Origin: Savagea sp.
GTDB lineage: Bacteria; Bacillota; Bacilli; Bacillales_A; Planococcaceae
Direction: 5' to 3'
Assembly: GCA_030152585.1 (NCBI GenBank)
Contig: JASLJC010000073.1
Span: 1-19,613 of the forward strand
DNA: 19,613 nt
Shown here: in pieces, positions 13,201 through 19,613 of the stretch
Position numbering within the stretch: the stretch's first letter is position 1
How the letters are laid out: each line of letters opens with the position of its first letter
Made by a program: the position numbers and the translations under genes
Notes under the pieces: generated by a model
The model's database searches: none
Seen by the model: only the letters and a program-made list of their open reading frames with translations
What the model was told of the DNA's origin: nothing

Positions 13201-13539
13201 ATGATCAAACAATTAGTGAAGGGCGATATAGCGGTAAAAACAAGTCCGCAACCTATTCCCTCACAGCAAAAAGATGATACAATACGAGAAGAGCGTTCAA
13301 AAGAAGAACGTTTAACAAAGGAACAAGCTCGTCATCTGACGTCAAGTATGAATCGTTTTTTACAAACTGTCGACACGCAGTTACGCTTTAAATTTCATGA
13401 TGAATTAAATGAGTATTATGTTACGATTGTGAACACATCAACAGATGAAGTTGTACGAGAAATCCCTCCGAAAAAATTAATGGACATTTACGCAGCAATG
13501 CGTGAGTTTATCGGAGTACTCGTTGACCATAAAATATAA
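13201..13539 (+). CDS. flaG: Flagellar protein FlaG
   Basis: The protein has 112 residues (B. subtilis YvyC is similar in size). The N-terminal ~55 residues are charged and low in complexity. The FlaG domain follows from about residue 58: VDTQLRFKFHDELNEYYVTI, then VREIPPKKLMDIYAAM. FlaG is found beside fliD in many flagellated bacteria and affects filament length; its mechanism is not settled. The ATG has AAAGGAGG 7 bases upstream. fliD starts 15 bases after the stop. Confidence 0.93.
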   Translation: MIKQLVKGDIAVKTSPQPIPSQQKDDTIREERSKEERLTKEQARHLTSSMNRFLQTVDTQLRFKFHDELNEYYVTIVNTSTDEVVREIPPKKLMDIYAAMREFIGVLVDHKI

Positions 13540-13553
13540 AAGAGGTGGATGGA

Positions 13554-15032
13554 ATGAGAATTTCAGGATTATCTTCAGGAATTGATACAGAAAGCATTAT
13601 TGAGGATATGATGCGTGCGCATCGTTTACCGTTAGATAAAATTACACAAAAAAAACAATACGTCGAATGGCAAATGGACGACTACCGTAAAATTAACCGT
13701 GAGTTACGTTCAATGAGCGATAACTTATTTGATACGATGATGAAAACATCTACATACCGTGCTAAAACGATGAACATTTCAAACCCAGATGCAATTGCCA
13801 TCAAAGGTGTGAACGCAGCGAACGATTTCGCAGGTACGATTAAAGTGAATCAATTAGCGACACAAGCTACTGTACAAAGTGGTAATGATGCGGGAATTGG
13901 TCGAGAAATCGATCCGAAAAAATCGTTAACAGAGCTCGGTTTAGTCGGTGAAAACGGTGCTGTCATTACGATTCAAACACCAGGACAAGAAGAAGGTAAA
14001 ACGGTAGCGTTAACAGGCGATATGTCTTTACAAAAAGCATTAAGTAAAATTAGTAGTGAAACAGGAGCAACTGCGTTTTATGACTCGTTTACAGGAAAAG
14101 TCGCTTTAACGTCAAAAGAAAGTGGAGCAGGCGATTTTCAAATTTCAGGAAACTTCGCTGAAGCATTAGGAATTGCGACAGTTGGTGAAAATGCACAAGG
14201 ACTCGTTACAGAAGGTCAAAATGCGAAATTTATTTTCAACGGTTTAGAAACGGAACGTGCATCGAATAACTTTGAGATGAACGGTTTCGAAATTCAATTG
14301 AAAAAAGTAACGTCGGATCCTGTTACGTTCTCATCTGCACCAGATGTAGATAAATTTGTAGAATCGATTGAAAAATTCGTAGAAGACTACAATAAATTAA
14401 CAGGTGATATTAACGACAAAATTCGCGAGCCAAAGTATCGTAGCTACCACCCACTTTCAGCTGAAGAAAAAGAAGCATTAAAAGACCGTGAAGTAGAACT
14501 GTGGGAAGAAAAAGCACGCAGCGGAACGTTACGTAATGATCCAACGTTATCGGGTATGGTTTCTTCATTACGTACGATTATGTCATCGTCTGTTACGACA
14601 GCGAGCGGCGATAAAATGACATTACGTGACATTGGAATTACACCGTCTAAAGAATATACAGATCGCGGTAAACTCCAAATCGATAAAGATAAGTTACGTG
14701 AAGCGATTTTAGAAGATCCAAACAAAATTTATGAACTGTTCGCAAGTAACGGAAAAGACGGTACGACAAAAGGAATTGCTGTACAATATCGTGAATCGAT
14801 TGATCAAAGTCGTCAAACGATTGCTAACCGTGCCGGAACAGCAGGGGCAGTAAACGATACGTTTACACTCGGACGTACTATTAAAACGATGAATCAAGAC
14901 ATTCAGCGTTTCCAAGAGCGTCTTCAACGCACAGAAGAACGTTACTGGCGTCAATTTACAGCGATGGAAAAAGCGATGCAACGTGCTCAAGAACAGTCAG
15001 CGCAGTTAATGAACTCATTAGGCGGAATGTAA
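13554..15032 (+). CDS. fliD: Flagellar filament cap protein FliD
   Basis: The protein has 492 residues. The N-terminus MRISGLSSGIDTESIIEDMM matches the FliD_N motif, and the C-terminal FliD_C domain (about 235-480) ends in long coiled-coil helices (about 425-488). FliD forms the cap at the tip of the filament under which flagellin subunits fold. The ATG at 13554 is preferred over GTG 13545 because AGAGGTGG (13541-13548) is the ribosome site and the conserved N-terminus begins here. Export relies on the chaperone FliT, encoded two genes downstream. Confidence 0.96.
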   Translation: MRISGLSSGIDTESIIEDMMRAHRLPLDKITQKKQYVEWQMDDYRKINRELRSMSDNLFDTMMKTSTYRAKTMNISNPDAIAIKGVNAANDFAGTIKVNQLATQATVQSGNDAGIGREIDPKKSLTELGLVGENGAVITIQTPGQEEGKTVALTGDMSLQKALSKISSETGATAFYDSFTGKVALTSKESGAGDFQISGNFAEALGIATVGENAQGLVTEGQNAKFIFNGLETERASNNFEMNGFEIQLKKVTSDPVTFSSAPDVDKFVESIEKFVEDYNKLTGDINDKIREPKYRSYHPLSAEEKEALKDREVELWEEKARSGTLRNDPTLSGMVSSLRTIMSSSVTTASGDKMTLRDIGITPSKEYTDRGKLQIDKDKLREAILEDPNKIYELFASNGKDGTTKGIAVQYRESIDQSRQTIANRAGTAGAVNDTFTLGRTIKTMNQDIQRFQERLQRTEERYWRQFTAMEKAMQRAQEQSAQLMNSLGGM

Positions 15033-15063
15033 GAAACATTAAGAAAAAAGGGGATATACTTTC

Positions 15064-15465
15064 ATGTCAATGAACAATCCGTACGCAACGTATCAACAAA
15101 ACTCAGTGAACACGTCGTCGCCAGGAGAACTTACGTTAATGTTGTATGAAGGAAGTTTAAAGTTTATTGCACGTGCAAAACGTGCAATTGAAGAAGAAGA
15201 TATTACACAAAAAAACGAAGCGATTCAAAAGGCGCAGTCGATCGTGACAGAACTTATGGTGACACTTGACCGTTCCGTGCCGATTGCAGAAAATATGTTG
15301 ACACTTTATGAATATGTCAATCATAACTTAATCGAAGCGAACATTCGAAATGATGTCGAAAAATTAGACGAAGCGGCAAGTATTATGCGCGAGTTTCGCG
15401 ATACGTGGAAACAAGTGATTCAAATGAATCGTCAAAAACAGTTTGCGAATGTAGATGAAATTTAA
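15064..15465 (+). CDS. fliS: Flagellin export chaperone FliS
   Basis: The protein has 133 residues. Family motifs are NPYATYQQNSVNTSSPGELTL at the N-terminus, LMLYEGSLKFIARAK, and the helix with LDRSVPIAENMLTLYEYVN (about 74-92). FliS binds the C-terminus of flagellin in the cytosol and keeps it unfolded for export. The ATG at 15064 has AAGGGG about 10 bases upstream. The stop overlaps the fliT start (TAATG). The flagellin gene itself is not in the window. Confidence 0.96.
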   Translation: MSMNNPYATYQQNSVNTSSPGELTLMLYEGSLKFIARAKRAIEEEDITQKNEAIQKAQSIVTELMVTLDRSVPIAENMLTLYEYVNHNLIEANIRNDVEKLDEAASIMREFRDTWKQVIQMNRQKQFANVDEI

Positions 15466-15818
15466 TGGTACGCGAAGCATTTCAGTCGTGGAAACAATCG
15501 ACATTACTCATTACGAAACTTTCAGCAATTCACGATGAAAATCGTCGAGATGAAGTCATTCAAACGATCGATTATCATTTAGAAAAAAGAGAAACGTTAC
15601 TTCCTCAAATGAAAGCGCCTTTTACAGAGGAAGAGCGTGCTCTGAAAGAAGAACTTGTCGCACTTGAACGAAAGATGAATACTTCTTTAAATGAATTCAC
15701 ACGAATGATTAAAGGGAATTTATCTGAAATGAAAGCGAAAAAAGGAACAGCCAAAAACTATATGAATCCGTATGATAAAGTTGCACGAGACGGAACGTAT
15801 TACGATGCGAAGCAATGA
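15465..15818 (+). CDS. fliT: FliT-like flagellar chaperone
   Basis: A 117-residue helical protein, translationally coupled to fliS (one-base overlap, TAATG). The C-terminal NPYDKVARDGTYYDAKQ fits the tail of Bacillus FliT. FliT is the export chaperone for FliD. Sequence conservation in this family is low, so the call relies on length, position and the tail motif. The stop codon lies inside the stem of the operon terminator. Confidence 0.88.
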   Translation: MVREAFQSWKQSTLLITKLSAIHDENRRDEVIQTIDYHLEKRETLLPQMKAPFTEEERALKEELVALERKMNTSLNEFTRMIKGNLSEMKAKKGTAKNYMNPYDKVARDGTYYDAKQ

Positions 15819-15840
15819 GGAAACTCATTGCTTCTTTTTT
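15809..15840 (+). terminator. Terminator of the flaG-fliT operon
   Basis: A perfect 11-bp stem (15809-15819 with 15824-15834) with loop GAAA is followed by six T residues. It overlaps the last codons and stop of fliT. Confidence 0.95.
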
Positions 15841-15881
15841 CGTTTCGTTTTGCTGAAATGTACAAAAAAATGGATAATTAC

Positions 15882-15907
15882 GTTTAAAATGTTCGAAAAA
15901 TGGGAAG
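15882..15907 (+). promoter_or_regulatory. SigB-type (general stress) promoter of hpf
   Basis: GTTTAA (15882-15887) and GGGAAG (15902-15907) are separated by 14 bases. This is a near match to the SigB pattern GTTTAA-N12-15-GGGWAW. B. subtilis hpf (yvyD) is known to be induced through SigB, which supports the call. The leader would be about 135 bases long. Confidence 0.65.
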
Positions 15908-15936
15908 AAGTTTGATATACTACAAGTAGGTAAAAA

Positions 15937-15956
15937 AGACTTCAAATGAGAAGTCT
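15937..15956 (+). other. Small hairpin in the hpf leader
   Basis: AGACTTC pairs with GAAGTCT around a 6-base loop. It is flanked by A-rich sequence and not followed by T residues, so it is not a terminator. It lies about 30 bases after the SigB-like -10, inside the predicted leader. Its role is unknown. Confidence 0.4.
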
Positions 15957-16047
15957 AAAATAAGCTAAACGTCATTTGATGTTAAATTTCAGTACAATCT
16001 TTTCACCTAATTGACGATCAAAGACGATGCACAAGGAGGAATGGATG

Positions 16048-16602
16048 ATGTTAAAATACAACATTCGAGGAGAAAATATTGAAGTAACTCCAGCAATTCG
16101 TGAGCATATCGAGAGTAAAGTAGGAAAATTAGAACGCTACTTCACAGAAGGTGCAGATGCAAGTGCATATGTAAACTTAAAAGTTTACAAAAACGGCTCA
16201 ACTAAAGTAGAAGTGACAATTCCGATGAAAGGTGTAACACTTCGTGCGGAAGAGCGTCATGACGATATGTATGCAGCTATCGACCTTATTGTAGATAAGC
16301 TCGAACGTCAAATTCGTAAATATAAAACACGTGTAAACCGTAAATCACGTGAACACGGTGGTGTCGGTGAATTGTTCGCAACACTTGAAAAAGAGCGTAA
16401 CGAAGACCAAGCACCTGAAGAAGAGTTTCAAATTGTACGTACGAAACGTTTCGATTTAAAACCGATGAGCGCAGAAGAAGCAATTTTACAAATGAACTTA
16501 CTTGACCATAACTTCTACGTATTCACAGACGGTGAATCAGACGAAACGAAAATCGTTTATAAACGTCGTGATGGCAAGTACGGTATTATCGAAACGAATT
16601 AA
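16048..16602 (+). CDS. hpf: Ribosome hibernation promoting factor, long form
   Basis: The protein has 184 residues (B. subtilis long HPF has 189). The N-terminal S30AE domain begins LKYNIRGENIEVTPAIREHIE (res 2-22) and binds the 30S decoding region. The C-terminal domain, about 128-184 (VRTKRFDLKPMSAEEAILQM onward), mediates dimerisation, so this form makes 100S ribosomes in slow growth. AAGGAGG (16033-16039) is 8 bases before ATG 16048 and 5 before ATG 16045; the former gives the family N-terminus. An ATG at 16027 lies before the ribosome site and is not likely. It has its own promoter and terminator. Confidence 0.95.
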   Translation: MLKYNIRGENIEVTPAIREHIESKVGKLERYFTEGADASAYVNLKVYKNGSTKVEVTIPMKGVTLRAEERHDDMYAAIDLIVDKLERQIRKYKTRVNRKSREHGGVGELFATLEKERNEDQAPEEEFQIVRTKRFDLKPMSAEEAILQMNLLDHNFYVFTDGESDETKIVYKRRDGKYGIIETN

Positions 16603-16612
16603 ATAAAAGTGA

Positions 16613-16664
16613 GCATGAAGAGTTGAAGGGGATGTTCTCTTTCAACTCTTTTCTTTATGCTTTT
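16613..16664 (+). terminator. Terminator after hpf
   Basis: A 15-bp stem (16618-16632 with 16636-16650, including G-T pairs) with a 3-base loop is followed by the T-rich tract TTCTTTATGCTTTT. An outer AGCAT/ATGCT pair can lengthen it. Confidence 0.85.
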
Positions 16665-16682
16665 ATGATAAAAGGAGAAATC

Positions 16683-16748
16683 GTGACAAGTTATACAATT
16701 CAAGTGATAGATTTGCACCGTCGTTTTGCAAATGTTAAAATGAAGTAA
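16683..16748 (+). CDS. Possible 21-residue small ORF upstream of secA
   Basis: GTG 16683 is preceded by AAGGAG with 5 bases spacing and opens a 21-codon frame (MTSYTIQVIDLHRRFANVKMK), ending with TAA 28 bases before secA. It has no signal peptide or membrane helix, so it does not resemble SecM-like secretion monitors. The candidate secA promoter lies inside its 3' half, which argues against a role as a cotranslated leader from that start. It may be translated on read-through from hpf, or not at all. Confidence 0.25.
   Translation: MTSYTIQVIDLHRRFANVKMK
16713..16741 (+). promoter_or_regulatory. Candidate SigA promoter of secA-prfB
   Basis: TTGCAC (16713-16718) and TAAAAT (16736-16741) are separated by 17 bases, with a TGn extended -10 (16733-16735). 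The start would be near 16748, about 28 bases before the secA ATG. It lies downstream of the hpf terminator. Confidence 0.6.
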
Positions 16749-16775
16749 TGAATGAAGATGAGGATGTGAAATGGA

Positions 16776-19289
16776 ATGCTCGGTCTATTGAAAAAAATGT
16801 TTGATCCGAACAAGCGAGATTTAAAACGATTGGAAAAAGTAGCAGATGCCGTAGAAGCGTTAGCAGATGAGACAGCAGCGCTTTCAGACGAAGCATTACG
16901 AGACAAAACAGAACAATTTAAACAACGCCTCCAAAAAGGTGAAACGTTAGCAGATATTCAAGCAGAGGCGTTTGCTGTCGTGCGAGAAGCAGCGCGTCGT
17001 GTCTTAGGTCTTTACCCATTCCGTGTACAAATTTTAGGTGGTGCGGCATTACACGAAGGGAATATTGCCGAGATGAAAACAGGGGAAGGGAAAACATTAA
17101 CGTCGACACTTCCCGTCTATTTAAATGCGTTAACAGGCAAAGGGGTTCACGTCGTAACGGTGAACGAATATTTAGCAGCGCGTGACGCCGCAGAAATGGG
17201 TCAAGTGTATAATTTTTTAGGTTTAACGGTCGGTTTAAATTTAAACGAAATGTCAACAGAAGAAAAGCGTGAAGCTTACGCAGCTGATGTCACATATAGT
17301 ACGAATAATGAACTAGGATTTGACTATTTACGAGACAATATGGTGCTGTATAAAGAGCAAAAAGTTCAACGTGAATTAAACTTCGCTGTTATTGACGAGG
17401 TCGACTCTATTTTAATTGACGAAGCACGAACACCCCTCATCATTTCAGGGAAGGCGTCGAAGGCAGAAGATTTGTACCGTTTAACGAATCATTTCGTCAT
17501 TACGTTGAAAAAAGAAGAAGATTATACGTACGATGAAACGTCTAAAGGCGCGATGTTAACAGAGTCTGGTATTGAAAAAGCAGAACGAGCTTTCAATATC
17601 GATAATTTATTCGATTTAGAACACGTAACGTTAAATCATGCGATTAATCAGTCGTTAAAAGCACACGTTAGTATGCATGTCGATGATGACTACGTTGTAA
17701 AAGAGGGACGTGTCGTTATCGTCGATTCATTTACAGGACGTCTCATGGAAGGACGTCGTTATAGTGACGGACTTCACCAAGCGATTGAAGCAAAAGAAGG
17801 ACTTGAAATTCAACACGAAACGATGACACTTGCGACGATTACGTTCCAAAACTTCTTCCGTATGTATGATAAATTATCGGGAATGACAGGTACAGCTAAA
17901 ACAGAAGAAGAAGAATTTCATAACATTTACAATATGGCCGTCATCGTCATTCCGACGAATCGTCCGATTGCACGTGTAGACCATCCAGATTTAATTTACG
18001 CTACATTAGATGGTAAATATAAAGCGGTTGCCGAAGATATTCGTACGCGTCATAAAGAAGGACAACCTGTTCTCGTCGGGACGGTTACGATTGAAACGTC
18101 TGAAATCATTTCAAATTATTTGAAAAAATTCGGTGTTCCACACGATGTGTTAAACGCGAAAAATCACGAGCGGGAAGCAGAAATTATTTTAAACGCTGGA
18201 CAAAAAGGTGCCGTAACGATCGCGACGAACATGGCAGGTCGTGGTACAGATATCAAACTCGGAGAAGGTGTCAAAGATCTCGGAGGACTTGCGGTTATTG
18301 GTACGGAACGCCATGAATCGCGACGGATTGATAATCAGTTACGTGGGCGTTCCGGACGTCAAGGAGATCCAGGGGTGACACAATTTTACTTATCGTTAGA
18401 AGATGAGTTAATGCGCCGCTTCGGTTCAGACAAAATGAAAGCGACGATGGAACGTTTCGGTATGGATGATTCAACGCCAATTCAATCGCGTATGGTATCG
18501 CGTTCTGTAGAAGGAGCACAAAAGCGAGTAGAAGGAAATAACTTCGATGCTCGTAAACGATTACTTGAATACGACGACGTATTACGTCAGCAACGTGAAG
18601 TCATTTATAAAGATCGAAACGCTGTGCTTGAACAAGAAAATGTTCGTCCATTATTAGAAGCGATGTTAGAACGTGTCATTCACCGTGCTGTTGCGTTACA
18701 TACGACGACAGATAGTGATGGCGATCGTCCAATGTTAAGTGCACAAGGTTTAGCAGATTACGTTCAAGCGAATTTATTACCTGTCGGTTGGTTAACAGCA
18801 GACGATTTTGAAGGAAAAAAACCAGAAGAAGTTGAAACGTTACTTTTAGAAGAAGTGAAAAAACGTTACGACGAAAAAGAAGAAGAAATGTCGCCTGAAC
18901 AAATGCGCGAATTCGAAAAAGTTATTTTCTTACGTGCTATTGATACGAAATGGACAGACCATATCGATGCGATGGAACAATTACGTCAAGGTATTCATTT
19001 ACGTGCATACGGTCAAAATGATCCGTTGAATGAATATCAAGCAGAAGGATTTTATATGTTTAATGCGATGATGGAAGCAATTGAAGAAGATGCGGCGAAG
19101 TATGTGATGAAAGCAGAGATTCACCGTAATCTAGAACGCCAAGAAGTCGCGAAAGGACAAGCAGTTAATCCAAAAGCAGGCGAAGGAGAAGCGCCGAAAC
19201 AAAAACCGATTCGCAAAGCCAAAATCGGTCGAAATGAGCCTTGCCCTTGCGGTAGTGGTAAAAAATATAAAAACTGTCACGGAGAATAA
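16776..19289 (+). CDS. secA: Preprotein translocase ATPase SecA
   Basis: The protein has 837 residues (B. subtilis SecA has 841). It is the motor that pushes unfolded preproteins through SecYEG. Walker A is MKTGEGKT (100-107) and the DEAD-box Walker B is DEVD (207-210). The helicase motif region with NMAGRGTDI and QLRGRSGRQGDPG lies at about 484-535. The C-terminal zinc-binding tail NEPCPCGSGKKYKNCHG has Cys823, Cys825, Cys834 and His835. The ATG is set by the conserved MLGLLKKMFDPNKR start. The ribosome site is weak (GAGGA about 11 bases upstream), which may limit synthesis. prfB follows 32 bases later with no terminator between. Confidence 0.98.
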   Translation: MLGLLKKMFDPNKRDLKRLEKVADAVEALADETAALSDEALRDKTEQFKQRLQKGETLADIQAEAFAVVREAARRVLGLYPFRVQILGGAALHEGNIAEMKTGEGKTLTSTLPVYLNALTGKGVHVVTVNEYLAARDAAEMGQVYNFLGLTVGLNLNEMSTEEKREAYAADVTYSTNNELGFDYLRDNMVLYKEQKVQRELNFAVIDEVDSILIDEARTPLIISGKASKAEDLYRLTNHFVITLKKEEDYTYDETSKGAMLTESGIEKAERAFNIDNLFDLEHVTLNHAINQSLKAHVSMHVDDDYVVKEGRVVIVDSFTGRLMEGRRYSDGLHQAIEAKEGLEIQHETMTLATITFQNFFRMYDKLSGMTGTAKTEEEEFHNIYNMAVIVIPTNRPIARVDHPDLIYATLDGKYKAVAEDIRTRHKEGQPVLVGTVTIETSEIISNYLKKFGVPHDVLNAKNHEREAEIILNAGQKGAVTIATNMAGRGTDIKLGEGVKDLGGLAVIGTERHESRRIDNQLRGRSGRQGDPGVTQFYLSLEDELMRRFGSDKMKATMERFGMDDSTPIQSRMVSRSVEGAQKRVEGNNFDARKRLLEYDDVLRQQREVIYKDRNAVLEQENVRPLLEAMLERVIHRAVALHTTTDSDGDRPMLSAQGLADYVQANLLPVGWLTADDFEGKKPEEVETLLLEEVKKRYDEKEEEMSPEQMREFEKVIFLRAIDTKWTDHIDAMEQLRQGIHLRAYGQNDPLNEYQAEGFYMFNAMMEAIEEDAAKYVMKAEIHRNLERQEVAKGQAVNPKAGEGEAPKQKPIRKAKIGRNEPCPCGSGKKYKNCHGE

Positions 19290-19321
19290 TATCCGAAAAA
19301 GGCAAGCAGGAGGAATTTTTA

Positions 19322-19613
19322 ATGATTCAATTAGGAGATATTCGAAACGAGCTCGAAAATACAGCGGCAACAATCGCGGACTTTAGGGGGTCTCTTTGAC
19401 TTAGAAAACAAAGAGGCTCGCATTCAAGAACTAGATGAGGTGATGGTCGACCCTACATTTTGGGACGATCAAGAAGCAGCACAAGCTGTCATTTCAGAAT
19501 CGAATGCGTTAAAAGCGGTCGTGGATTCGTACAAAGCGCTCGTTGAACAGCAAGAAGAATTAGAAATGACACACGAACTATTAAAAGAAGAGCACGATGA
19601 TGAATTGCTTGAC
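19322..19613 (+). CDS. prfB: Peptide chain release factor 2 (partial, +1 programmed frameshift)
   Basis: The start is ATG 19322 with AGGAGG 8 bases upstream. The first frame reads 25 codons and meets UGA at 19397-19399. The site is AGGGGG (19385-19390), TCT, CTT, TGA, C, the classical RF2 shift site: an internal Shine-Dalgarno-like element three bases before CTT-TGA-C. After a +1 shift, reading resumes at GAC 19398 and gives DLENKEARIQELDEVMVDPTFWDD and so on, the normal RF2 N-terminal domain, to the window edge. RF2 reads UGA and UAA, so low RF2 favours the shift and its own synthesis. It is likely cotranscribed with secA. The rest lies outside the window. Confidence 0.97.
19385..19400 (+). 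promoter_or_regulatory. prfB programmed +1 frameshift site
   Basis: AGGGGG is followed by TCT CTT TGA C. The stimulating element pairs with the anti-Shine-Dalgarno of 16S rRNA while CTT is in the P site, and the tRNA slips onto TTT. All conserved elements of the bacterial RF2 autoregulation site are present. Confidence 0.96.

Noticed and set aside
15869..15900. SigH promoter for hpf
   Set aside because: ATGGATAA is one base off the -35 pattern, but no matching -10 (RNNGAATWW) is present at 11-12 bases.
15976..15998. TTGATG and TACAAT before hpf as a second promoter
   Set aside because: The spacer is only 11 bases, too short for SigA.

Overview
The window is a piece of a low-GC Gram-positive chromosome, most likely from a flagellated member of the Bacillales (Bacillaceae or Planococcaceae grade). 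The evidence is a Bacillus-type rrn-tRNA block with the same gene order as the B. subtilis trnD cluster, the conserved block flaG-fliD-fliS-fliT-hpf-secA-prfB, hemZ, yheB/yheA, frequent TTG and GTG starts with strong AGGAGG sites, and candidate SigA, SigB and SigD promoters. I cannot name the genus from the sequence alone.

Layout. Positions 1-72 are the 3' end of a 23S rRNA. A candidate promoter in the spacer is followed by 5S rRNA (190-305) and fifteen tRNA genes (316-1670): Asn, Ser, Glu, Val, fMet, Asp, Phe, Thr, Tyr, Trp, His, His, Gln, Gly, Cys. The His gene is an exact tandem duplicate, and the Asp gene has three broken stem pairs. A terminator closes the cluster. The gene-free stretch 1707-2136 holds a strongly self-complementary, rod-like candidate non-coding RNA (about 1738-1863), two terminator-like inverted repeats and little else.

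On the minus strand, an unrecognised gene (2661-3212) and a DIP1984-family gene (2137-2646) form a small operon. It diverges from queG-trmL, a translationally coupled pair that both modify the tRNA wobble position. A soluble chemoreceptor-like protein follows (4978-5901). A perfect bidirectional terminator separates it from a minus-strand operon transcribed from 8549 to 5984: a CNNM/CBS/CorC ('hemolysin-like') membrane protein, a membrane-anchored thioredoxin-like protein and an RluA-family pseudouridine synthase. Both junctions in that operon are ATGA overlaps. A divergent promoter pair in 8603-8684 drives this operon one way and an MFS transporter-yheB-yheA operon the other way.

After a terminator comes hemZ. 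Its last codons carry the -35 box of a SigD-type promoter for flaG-fliD-fliS-fliT, which encode the filament-cap protein, its partners and export chaperones. Next is hpf (ribosome hibernation) with a SigB-type promoter, then secA (preprotein translocase ATPase) and the start of prfB (release factor 2) with its classical +1 programmed frameshift. prfB runs off the right edge.

Most of the window is well-conserved housekeeping sequence. I found no new defence or mobile system. The most promising undescribed items are the structured RNA candidate after the tRNA cluster, the hairpin between the Shine-Dalgarno and the start codon of the CNNM gene, the degenerate tRNA-Asp, and the promoter inside the rRNA spacer.
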